DNA of 21,519 nt, taken from assembly GCA_910587925.1 (NCBI GenBank), contig CAJUOC010000037.1, forward strand, positions 1 through 21,519. Direction: 5' to 3'. This DNA comes from an uncultured Muribaculaceae bacterium. GTDB taxonomy: Bacteria > Bacteroidota > Bacteroidia > Bacteroidales > Muribaculaceae. Shown here one piece after another: positions 8,023 to 14,812 of the stretch (the stretch's first letter is position 1; every line of letters starts with the position of its first letter). Below the pieces are notes generated by a model, which saw only the letters and a list, made by a program, of their open reading frames with translations, was not told where the DNA came from and searched no databases. Made by a program: the position numbers and the translations under genes.

Positions 8023-8103
8023 GGACTATTGGGAGAGGACTATCGGGTGTCTGCGCGGACTATTGGGGGACTATTGGGGGGACTATTGCGCAGACTATCG
8101 GGG
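8023..8103. repeat. Six close copies of GGACTATYGGG
   Basis: Copies start at 8023, 8037, 8057, 8068, 8080 and 8092, with spacing of 11-20 bases and small changes (TATTGGG, TATCGGG, TATTGCG). They extend the outer right arm of the palindromic element towards rsmF. Between 8104 and 8142 only a weak 6-bp hairpin (8118-8133) is seen. Confidence 0.85.
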
Positions 8104-8142
8104 CTTGCGCGGTGTATGGCGCATGCTTGCGCCGTGGCGACA

Positions 8143-9540
8143 TCATCGGATTTTGAGGATGGTGGCCGCGCGGGGCTGCTGCGAGAGGATACGCCAGGAG
8201 GCGGGGTAGAGATTGTTGGCGCGCGAGCCGAGGTTTTTGACAAAGCCTAAGGGATGGCCGCCGTGGGTCAGCAGCACGATGCCGCGGGGTGTCCCGTCGG
8301 GCAGCGACACGGCGTTGCGGCAGAGATAGGTCAGGGCGGTGGCGGTGTCGACCTCGGCGGCCGGAAATGCGTCGGGCCGCAGATATGTGCTCAGGGCCAG
8401 AGGCTGCGACGGTATGGTGTCGCGGCCTTTGACGGTGGCGACCTCGATGCCGGGCGACACGACCGGCATGGCTCGGGCGACGGCGGCGTAGGCGGCCATC
8501 TGCGCCGACGGCAGCGCGTACAGCGAGCCGGAGTGTGCGATGCCGGCCCAGTCGCCGCTGAGCCGGCCGGCGGCCACGCCCAAGTCGACGCCGCGCTGCG
8601 GTTTGCCGCTCTTCACAGTCGCGGCAGGCTCGTCGCCGGGCTTGCGCAGCAGACACAGAAACAATCCCTCGCCTCGCACTCGCCCGGGGATAAACCGATA
8701 TGCCGGAAAACCGGCATCGATGGCACCGGCCACGCCGGGCGCTCCGTCGAGCGCGGGCACCGCAAGCGGCTCGGCACCGTGGTCGGCGACAAGGGCGGCC
8801 ACGACCTCCTCGTTTTCGGCGCGGTTGAATGTACATGTACTGTATACGAGCATACCGCCGGGACGCAGCGCCCGCCACAGCCGCTCCACGATGGCGCGCT
8901 GAAGGGCGGCGCAGTCGCGCAGCAGCGCGGCCGACCACTGGCGGCGGGCGTCGTCGTCTTTACGCATCATGCCCTCACCCGAGCACGGCACGTCGGCGGC
9001 GATGATGTCGAAAAATCCGTCGAGCCCCTTGATGGACGAGGCATCGGCCGACGTGACCACCACTGGTGCCGTACCCCACTTGGCAAGATTCTCGACCAGC
9101 ACCGGCACCCGCCGCGGCGAGTACTCGTTGGCCACGGCCAGCGAGCCTTCGGGCAAGGCGCAGATTGCGCCGATGGTCTTGCCGCCGGGAGCCGCGCAGG
9201 CGTCGAGAAAGCGCAGCGGGCGGTCGCCGCCCGACAGCTCCACGGCGCGCGCCACGGCAGCCGCCGCAGCCATCGACGAGGCATCCTGCACATAGTACAG
9301 CCCCTGATGCAGCGCGGGGTCAAACGTAAACGCCGGCCGCTCGCCCAGATAGAAACCGTCGCCGCCGGCCCAGGGCACGGCGCCGTCGGCGTCGGCCGGT
9401 GCGGCGAGCGGAGCCTTGCGGCGGTTGATGCGGATGCTTACCTCAGAGGGCGTGTCGAGCGCGGCCGCAAGCCCCGCCAGCGCGGGATACGGCGCGATAG
9501 AGTCGAGAAAAGCCGCCTGCAGCGGCACTGTCATTTCCAT
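8143..9540 (-). CDS. rsmF: 16S rRNA (cytosine-5) methyltransferase, RsmF/RsmB-NOP family
   Basis: A 465-residue SAM-dependent RNA m5C methyltransferase, probably acting on 16S rRNA (C1407 in E. coli numbering). The SAM motif is DACAAPGGKT (113-122). The two family cysteines are visible: PCSGEG (185-190) and STCTFN (234-239), the catalytic and release cysteines of the NOP2/RsmB family. The C-terminal ~170 residues form the RsmF-type extension, with GSLYALP in its middle and the final stretch HGGHPLGFVKNLGSRANNLY, which probably binds RNA. The longer frame from 9591 would read back through the upstream terminator, so the start is ATG 9540 or ATG 9534, directly after the promoter -7 box. Transcription is convergent with bioD; no clear terminator follows, only the palindromic element. 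Confidence 0.92.
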   Translation of the reverse strand: MEMTVPLQAAFLDSIAPYPALAGLAAALDTPSEVSIRINRRKAPLAAPADADGAVPWAGGDGFYLGERPAFTFDPALHQGLYYVQDASSMAAAAAVARAVELSGGDRPLRFLDACAAPGGKTIGAICALPEGSLAVANEYSPRRVPVLVENLAKWGTAPVVVTSADASSIKGLDGFFDIIAADVPCSGEGMMRKDDDARRQWSAALLRDCAALQRAIVERLWRALRPGGMLVYSTCTFNRAENEEVVAALVADHGAEPLAVPALDGAPGVAGAIDAGFPAYRFIPGRVRGEGLFLCLLRKPGDEPAATVKSGKPQRGVDLGVAAGRLSGDWAGIAHSGSLYALPSAQMAAYAAVARAMPVVSPGIEVATVKGRDTIPSQPLALSTYLRPDAFPAAEVDTATALTYLCRNAVSLPDGTPRGIVLLTHGGHPLGFVKNLGSRANNLYPASWRILSQQPRAATILKIR

Positions 9541-9544
9541 ATCG

Positions 9545-9576
9545 CAAAAGTACAAAAAAAGTGGCCACGCGGGCAA
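9545..9576 (-). promoter_or_regulatory. Promoter of rsmF (Bacteroidota type)
   Basis: On the minus strand TTG (9576-9574) is followed after 21 bases by TACTTTTG (9552-9545), matching TAnnTTTG. The -7 box ends four bases before ATG 9540, so the message would be leaderless or nearly so. It overlaps the terminator of the upstream gene. Confidence 0.7.
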
Positions 9577-9591
9577 TAGCCGCGCGGCCAC
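9554..9591 (-). terminator. Rho-independent terminator of the 1443-residue secreted protein gene
   Basis: On the minus strand a 12-bp stem (9591-9580 with 9572-9561, one G-T wobble) and a 7-base loop are followed by TTTTTTTGT. It lies 25 bases after the stop at 9616. Confidence 0.88.
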
Positions 9592-9615
9592 TTCATGTAT
9601 TTCACCTCGTGTGCC

Positions 9616-12600
9616 TCACTTTACGAGCACCTTGGCGCGCAGATTGCCCACGGCCACGATGTAGACGCCTGCCGGCACAGACACCGTATGGCTGTCGGAG
9701 ACGCACTCCGAGGTGTGTATCAGGCGCCCGTCGGGAGTGAATACCGACATCTGCCGCGAGGCGGCGCCGGTCACCGTAATGCATGCGCGGCCACCGCACA
9801 CGCTTGCGTCGCAGACCACAGGCCCGGCGGCCACACCCGACACCACGGCTGCCTCGCAGGGCACCGACTCGCCGCGGTCGTAGACTGCCGTGACCAGATA
9901 AGCGGCATCGGCGGGAGCGGCGGTGTCAACATACGATGTCGACGTGAGCGGGGCATCGTTGAGCCGCAGGCCGTCGCGGTACACATTGTAGCCCAGCAGC
10001 GACAGCTCCATGCGCTGCGATGTGGCCAGGCTGCACTCGATATCATCGATCATCAGCATGTAGCGGTCGACAGAGGTGGCGCGCACAGCCATGTACTCAG
10101 TGCCCTCGGGCAGCTCGGCGCTCAGACGCGTCCACTCGCCGGGGAGGGCCTGCACCCGCAGCGCCACATTGCCCTCGAAGTCGGCCGGGGCATCGCCGCC
10201 GGTCGAGTATACCACCTCAAGCGACTCGGCAAATAGCGACAGACAGCTCTTGGCACGGAAGGCCACCGTCTGCACCTCGCCGCAGAGGCGTGGCGAGATG
10301 AGCAGCACGTCGAGCGGCTCGTCGGGCGAGGCATTGTACACGGCGGCCATGTACCGGTCGCCGGAGTAGGCGCCGAAGTGGCTGTATCCGGGCGAGTCGG
10401 GCACTATCGATGTGTCAAATACAAAGAAGGGGGCGGCAGACTCGCCGGGCACCACACATGGGATGCTCAGGCCCTCGATGGCGCCGTTGCGGCCGGCATC
10501 GAGCTTGACCGACGACCATCCGCCGGCAGCGGTGGCAAAGGGTGTACCGCTCTCGAAGTCTTCGGTATCGGCCACATACGGGCGCTTGTCGAGGTCGGGC
10601 GCCGTCCAGTCGAGGGCCACCCCCGCGGGCGAGGCCGACGCAGTGAGACCGCTCGCGGCCGGGTATGCCGGATAGGTGAGCGCCACCGCGGCCGGTGCCG
10701 ACACGTTGTCGGCCGTATTGGCGTCGGCGGCATACTCCACCCGGGCCGTATACGCTATCGAGGCCGGCATCACGGTCGATGTGGGAGCCTCATATGCCAC
10801 ATGCCCCGACTCGCCGGGCGCCACCGCGGGCGCGTCGAGCGTGGCGACATGGCTGCCGTCGCGGTATATCGACACCTTCAGGCCCGATGCGGCCACAGTA
10901 CCGAGATTCTCGTATGTCACGCCCAGCGCGACCGTCGAGCCGGCCTCGACGGTCGCCGGAGCCGACAGGCATACCGAGCCGATGTCGTGCGACGCCTGCT
11001 CGTAGACACGTATATTGTCGAGCATGATATACTTCATGTTGCGGCGGAGCGCACGCAGCTTTATCTGCACGGCGCGTCCGCGGTATGCGTCGAGCGGGGC
11101 GGAGATGCGCACCCAGCCGTCGGCGCCGCGCGCGGCCGACAGCTCGGTCGAGGCCACGCGCTCAAAGTCGGCGCCGTCGGCCCGCACATATGCCTCCATG
11201 ACATTGGTGCAGCCCGACATGCCCAGGCAATGGTACATCAGCCGGGGATTCTCGGCGCCGGCGGGTATGGCGATGCGGCCCGAGAGCAGTGTCACCTCGT
11301 CGCCCTCGTGGTCGCCGTAGATGAGCAGGTAAGCGCCGTCGCCATCCTGGGCCGCGGTATCGTCGAAGTAGTCGTCGTCGACGAGCATCACGCCGCCCGT
11401 GCCGTCGTAGCCCCAGATGAGCGACATCAACCGGCCGGCCCACGACTCGGCCGCCGGCAGCTTATAAGGCGCGCCCACTGCCACCAGCCCGGTGGGCCGG
11501 CCCTCGCCATAGCCGGCCGCGCTTCGCGGAAACACCGCGTACTGCACAAACCGCTGCGAGGCATCGGGCCTCACCGCCTGCAACATACAGGCGGGCGAGG
11601 TAAGCCCCTCCTCGACCATCACCTGCTGCTCGCCCTCGAGGCGCATCACGGTATAGGTGACGGCGCCCTCGGCAAAGGCCTTGCCGTGTATATCGGTGGC
11701 CGGGGCGGTCCACGACATGCGTATGCTGCCGTCGTTGTCGCCGCGGGCCACCTCGAGAGAGGTCAGGGCCGATGGCACGTCAAAGCCCACATAGGCCGTG
11801 GCGGTCGCCGTCATGCCACCGCCCGATGCGTTGAAACCTCGCACGGTGTAGGTGTGGCTGCCGTTTGATGCTCCGATATCGGTATATGCAAGTCGGCTGC
11901 CCGGCGCGGGATTGTCAAAGGTATGGATGAGCGCGCCGTCGCGGTACAGCTCCACGCGGGTGAGCGAGAGCAGGCGGCCGCCGTCGCTGTCGGTGGCGGG
12001 CGCCGTGCATGAGATATCGGCCTTGAGCGCCCCGGCCGGGTCGGGCACCACGGCAAAATCTGTAGCAAGGCCCGGCGTACCGACATTGAGACCTGCCGCC
12101 ACCTCGACATCGCCCAGGCAGAGCCAGTTCTGGTCTTTGTCGCTGATGCCGTGGAATCCGATGTAATAGACGCCGTCGGCCGGCGCCACCAGATAGCCCT
12201 CAGGCGTTGTGCCGCCCTCCTTGTACTGCCGGTCGATGTCGGTCGGAGCCACCACGTCGATGGTCATGGCCTCGGGCGAGGGCGCCGTGCCCGCCCGCAC
12301 CTCGATGCGCTCGCGGGTCGACGAGTCGTTGGTGCCGGCGCGGAAAGTCACGCGGTACGACTTGCCGCCCTCGAGCCGCATGGGCGGCAGCAGGAGCCAG
12401 TCGTCCATGGCGCGGGTGATGTCGTATCGCACCTTCACACAGCCACCGTAGTTTTCGGTGTACTCCCACTTGGTATAGTCGCGGTTGGCATCGATTACGG
12501 TGCAAAGGTCGATGTCGCCGGGATTGCGGAAGCTGATGCTGTACGGCGGTGTCACCATGCCGATGGTGACAGTGTTTGAGGCGACTGCTCCCGAGGCCAT

Positions 12601-13947
12601 GCCGCCGCATACAGCCGCCACTGTATAGTGACAGTCGGTGAGAGCGTCGGGCAGCGTCACCGTCTCGGTATACGACGTCGACGATATGCCCTCGACAGTC
12701 TTGCCCGAGGGATAGGCGCTCACCACATATGTGAGGGCATCGGCGGGCAGCAGTGTACCGTTGACGCCGCGGGCCGGGGCCTTCCAGGTGAGTTTCATCT
12801 CCGATGTGGTCTTGTCGAAAGCGAGCTTTACTGCCGACGGCTCCTCGGGGCGGTCGGGGCCCACGTATACCGACAGCGACTTGCGCGGTCCGGCACCGGC
12901 GGCATTGGCCAGCGCCACGCCGAAGGTATACTGGCCCGGGGCGTCGACTCTCACCGGCACATCGACCGAAGCGCCGCAGGCCGCCGTGCCCGTGGCGACT
13001 GTGGCGTCGCCCACCGTCACGGTATAGGTCACATTGCCCGAGGCCGGGGAGCCACCGTAGAGCGTCGAGGGCACGGTGAAGCCCAACGTACCCGACAGCG
13101 ACAGGCCCTCGAAGGAGGCACTCAGCCCGGCCGGAGCGGCAGGCGCGTCCGGCTCAGCGGCTGCCGGGGCCACATATATGCCGATAAGCTCGGCGTAGCC
13201 CGGTATGTCGCATACCTTGGTGGCCGCGGCCGTAGACACATCTATGGAGTAGAGGCGACTGTATGAGTCGGTATTGGGGGTGTAGTACATCGCCCCCGTG
13301 GCGGGGTCAAAAGTGGCCGAGCACAGATACGATGTCTTGGCGCCCGTGTCGCCAACCTCCGCGGCTGCGCCCGTGTGCTTGTCGACCTTGAGCAGAGTGC
13401 CGGTCTTGGTCACGGCATACATCTCGCCGGCCGCATTGACCGCCAGGCCATACCAGATGGGGTCGACGTCGGCAATCCACACCGGCTCAAGCTGAGAGGA
13501 GCTGCTCTGCGGGGGAGATATGTATCCGAAATACGGCACATTGTCGGCCGTGTTGAAGCAGCCGTATATGCGGCCCGACGCGGCATCGTAGGCCAGGTCG
13601 AAGGCGCGCACGTGGCTCTGCTGGGCCGCGGGCGTACCTATCACGCGCCAGTCTCCGGCATCGTACACGGTGAGATTGATGGCGCGCAGGTCGCCGTAGG
13701 TATCTTTCTCAGGGGTGAGCACCATATACTTGCCGTCGTAGTATACAGCGCCATACTCGCCGTTGGGACCGCTGAGCAGCGGGTCGAGCTTATGGCTTGC
13801 AAGCGACAGCGATGCCATCTTGTAGCCGCCATAAATTACGTTGCCGACAATCTCGCCCGAGGGAGCGGCGGCGGCAGGCGGCGCCATCGGCGATGCCGCA
13901 CAGAGGATTGCGGCAGCCGCCATACTGATAGATTTAAACAAACTCAT
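9616..13947 (-). CDS. Large modular secreted protein with FN3, jelly-roll, CARDB-like and T9SS sorting domains
   Basis: A 1443-residue protein. Signal peptide about 1-28. Residues 30-260 contain propeller-like repeats (GRIYGCF, GEMYAVTKTGTLLKVD, GAMYYTPNTDSYSRLYSID). FN3-like domains lie near 270-362, 363-462, 625-720 and 722-825. Three jelly-roll modules of choice-of-anchor J type lie near 470-617 (DWLLLPPMRLEGGKSYRVTF), 835-985 and 1126-1308; the last two end in LDNIRV or IDDIEC. A CARDB-like Ig domain lies near 990-1090. The last FN3 appears split (about 1095-1122 and 1316-1370) around the third jelly roll. The end (VFTPDGRLI, then PAGVYIVAVGNLRAKVLVK) is a T9SS-type sorting signal. No catalytic domain is recognised; a surface adhesin or glycan-binding role is inferred. 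The gene has its own promoter and terminator. Confidence 0.88.
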   Translation of the reverse strand: MSLFKSISMAAAAILCAASPMAPPAAAAPSGEIVGNVIYGGYKMASLSLASHKLDPLLSGPNGEYGAVYYDGKYMVLTPEKDTYGDLRAINLTVYDAGDWRVIGTPAAQQSHVRAFDLAYDAASGRIYGCFNTADNVPYFGYISPPQSSSSQLEPVWIADVDPIWYGLAVNAAGEMYAVTKTGTLLKVDKHTGAAAEVGDTGAKTSYLCSATFDPATGAMYYTPNTDSYSRLYSIDVSTAAATKVCDIPGYAELIGIYVAPAAAEPDAPAAPAGLSASFEGLSLSGTLGFTVPSTLYGGSPASGNVTYTVTVGDATVATGTAACGASVDVPVRVDAPGQYTFGVALANAAGAGPRKSLSVYVGPDRPEEPSAVKLAFDKTTSEMKLTWKAPARGVNGTLLPADALTYVVSAYPSGKTVEGISSTSYTETVTLPDALTDCHYTVAAVCGGMASGAVASNTVTIGMVTPPYSISFRNPGDIDLCTVIDANRDYTKWEYTENYGGCVKVRYDITRAMDDWLLLPPMRLEGGKSYRVTFRAGTNDSSTRERIEVRAGTAPSPEAMTIDVVAPTDIDRQYKEGGTTPEGYLVAPADGVYYIGFHGISDKDQNWLCLGDVEVAAGLNVGTPGLATDFAVVPDPAGALKADISCTAPATDSDGGRLLSLTRVELYRDGALIHTFDNPAPGSRLAYTDIGASNGSHTYTVRGFNASGGGMTATATAYVGFDVPSALTSLEVARGDNDGSIRMSWTAPATDIHGKAFAEGAVTYTVMRLEGEQQVMVEEGLTSPACMLQAVRPDASQRFVQYAVFPRSAAGYGEGRPTGLVAVGAPYKLPAAESWAGRLMSLIWGYDGTGGVMLVDDDYFDDTAAQDGDGAYLLIYGDHEGDEVTLLSGRIAIPAGAENPRLMYHCLGMSGCTNVMEAYVRADGADFERVASTELSAARGADGWVRISAPLDAYRGRAVQIKLRALRRNMKYIMLDNIRVYEQASHDIGSVCLSAPATVEAGSTVALGVTYENLGTVAASGLKVSIYRDGSHVATLDAPAVAPGESGHVAYEAPTSTVMPASIAYTARVEYAADANTADNVSAPAAVALTYPAYPAASGLTASASPAGVALDWTAPDLDKRPYVADTEDFESGTPFATAAGGWSSVKLDAGRNGAIEGLSIPCVVPGESAAPFFVFDTSIVPDSPGYSHFGAYSGDRYMAAVYNASPDEPLDVLLISPRLCGEVQTVAFRAKSCLSLFAESLEVVYSTGGDAPADFEGNVALRVQALPGEWTRLSAELPEGTEYMAVRATSVDRYMLMIDDIECSLATSQRMELSLLGYNVYRDGLRLNDAPLTSTSYVDTAAPADAAYLVTAVYDRGESVPCEAAVVSGVAAGPVVCDASVCGGRACITVTGAASRQMSVFTPDGRLIHTSECVSDSHTVSVPAGVYIVAVGNLRAKVLVK

Positions 13948-13996
13948 GTATAAAGGTTTAGGAACAGACTGTGTGCTATGTGTTGATTGTGCTTTG

Positions 13997-14029
13997 CAAA
14001 TATATGTAAATTTCCCTTACGTATTGCAA
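13997..14029 (-). promoter_or_regulatory. Promoter of the large secreted protein gene
   Basis: On the minus strand TTG (14029-14027) is followed after 22 bases by TATATTTG (14004-13997), an exact TAnnTTTG. It gives a leader of roughly 40 bases before ATG 13947. The -33 triplet abuts that of the divergent thioredoxin promoter. Confidence 0.65.
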
Positions 14030-14056
14030 AAAGTGAACCATCGGGCATACTTTTTG
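14024..14056 (+). promoter_or_regulatory. Candidate promoter of the thioredoxin pair
   Basis: TTG (14024-14026) is followed after 21 bases by TACTTTTTG (14048-14056), which has one extra base between TA and TTTG compared with the consensus. The start codon is at 14097. Confidence 0.5.
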
Positions 14057-14096
14057 TTATAAACTCTGAGAACTAACTTCAAAAACACATATAGCT

Positions 14097-14396
14097 ATGA
14101 GCGAATTTACTGATATCATCGGCAGCGACAAGCCCACCCTGGTCGACTTCTTTGCCACCTGGTGCGGCCCCTGCAAAATGCAGTCGCCGATACTTGAGCA
14201 AGTAAAAAATTCACTGGGCGACAGCGCCAATATCGTCAAGGTCGACATCGACAAAAACCGCGCCCTGGCCGCCGAGTACAAGGTGCAGAGCGTACCCACG
14301 CTGATACTCTTCGTGGCCGGGCAGCCCGTATGGCGTGCCGTCGGCCTGCAACAGGCCGCCGCCCTTGAGTCGAAAATCAAAGAATACATCAAATGA
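14097..14396 (+). CDS. trxA: Thioredoxin
   Basis: A 99-residue classical thioredoxin, a cytoplasmic protein-disulfide reductase recycled by thioredoxin reductase. The active site is WCGPC (Cys23, Cys26), and the cis-proline is in SVPT (P67), both in canonical positions. The conserved buried Asp lies in LVDFFATW. There is no signal peptide. The N terminus is slightly short compared with E. coli thioredoxin, which is common in Bacteroidota. The stop overlaps the start of a second thioredoxin gene by four bases (ATGA), showing translational coupling. No reductase gene is nearby. Confidence 0.93.
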   Translation: MSEFTDIIGSDKPTLVDFFATWCGPCKMQSPILEQVKNSLGDSANIVKVDIDKNRALAAEYKVQSVPTLILFVAGQPVWRAVGLQQAAALESKIKEYIK

Positions 14397-14704
14397 GCGA
14401 CCCCATGGTACTGCGCCTGCAGCAGGCGCTCAACGACTCGATACCTACGCTGGTCGAGTTTTACGCCGACTGGTGTCCTCACTGCCAAGCGATGATGCCC
14501 GTCGTGGCACAGCTGCGCGAGCGCATCGCCGACCGCGCCCACATCATACAGATCGAGGGCGAGGAGCACGAGGCGCTGATGCACGACTTCGCCGTCGAGA
14601 GTTTCCCCACCTGGATACTCATCAAAGACGGCCACGAGGTATGGCGCGACAGCGGCGAGATGCCCCTCGACGAGCTGGCCTCACAGGTCGGGAAAGCCCT
14701 CTGA
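14393..14704 (+). CDS. Thioredoxin-like protein with WCPHC active site
   Basis: A 103-residue thioredoxin-fold protein coupled to trxA by an ATGA overlap. The active site is WCPHC (Cys28, Cys31), not WCGPC; the CPHC dipeptide is that of the oxidase DsbA and makes a disulfide more oxidising. The cis-proline is SFPT (P72). The rest is thioredoxin-like (TLVEFYADW at the first strand, FPTWILIKDG at the later strands), with none of the helical insertion of DsbA. There is no signal peptide, so it should act in the cytoplasm, which is unusual for an oxidising motif. It may be a partner or regulator of the neighbouring thioredoxin. It is acidic in its middle (EGEEHEALMHD). Exact substrate unknown. 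Confidence 0.88.
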   Translation: MSDPMVLRLQQALNDSIPTLVEFYADWCPHCQAMMPVVAQLRERIADRAHIIQIEGEEHEALMHDFAVESFPTWILIKDGHEVWRDSGEMPLDELASQVGKAL

Positions 14705-14731
14705 CTCTGTAGCAATCTCTTTTACCGAAAT

Positions 14732-14768
14732 AGCCCGGAGAATGCCGCTCGGCGGCAGACTCCGGGCT
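14732..14768. terminator. Long hairpin between convergent transcripts, probable bidirectional terminator
   Basis: The outer stem AGCCCGGAG/CTCCGGGCT (14732-14740 with 14760-14768) and inner stem TGCCGC/GCGGCA (14743-14748 with 14752-14757) are separated by an AA/GA mismatch, with a TCG loop. It lies between the thioredoxin pair and the convergent nonulosonate operon. T-runs on either side are weak, so efficiency is uncertain. Confidence 0.6.
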
Positions 14769-14812
14769 TCTGCTGTTGCCGCAAGGCCAGCGCCGCACCG
14801 AAAGCCCGCTCC

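Larger units (their letters stand above)
7763..8035. repeat. About 270-bp nested palindromic intergenic element (MITE/REP-like)
   Basis: This gap between the convergent bioD and rsmF genes holds a large imperfect inverted repeat centred near 7896.5. Symmetric pairs around that centre include the hairpins 7791-7813 with 7980-8002 and 7833-7863 with 7933-7957, TATTACAC (7823-7830) with GTGTAATA (7963-7970), CCATTG (7878-7883) with CAATGG (7911-7916), and CCCAATAG (7781-7788) with CTATTGGG (8005-8012). The outer repeats at 7763-7778 and 8020-8035 are also exact reverse complements. Each small hairpin has a TTTGTAA tip or its complement. The open frames crossing it look like by-products of the repeats. 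The layout resembles REP/BIME or MITE elements mobilised by a transposase encoded elsewhere. No target-site duplication was identified. Confidence 0.85.

Noticed and set aside
8023..8103. Possible CRISPR array from the GGACTATYGGG repeats
   Set aside because: Units are only about 11 bases, spacing is irregular (11-20), there are no unique spacers of normal length and no cas genes.
7913..8250. Open frames crossing the palindromic element and its repeats
   Set aside because: They consist of translated repeats (for example several Tyr-Trp-Gly units) without any domain, and the three frames are all explained by the repeat DNA.
9541..9591. Extension of rsmF to a start at 9591
   Set aside because: The extra codons translate the terminator hairpin and the promoter; the conserved protein starts at 9540 or 9534.
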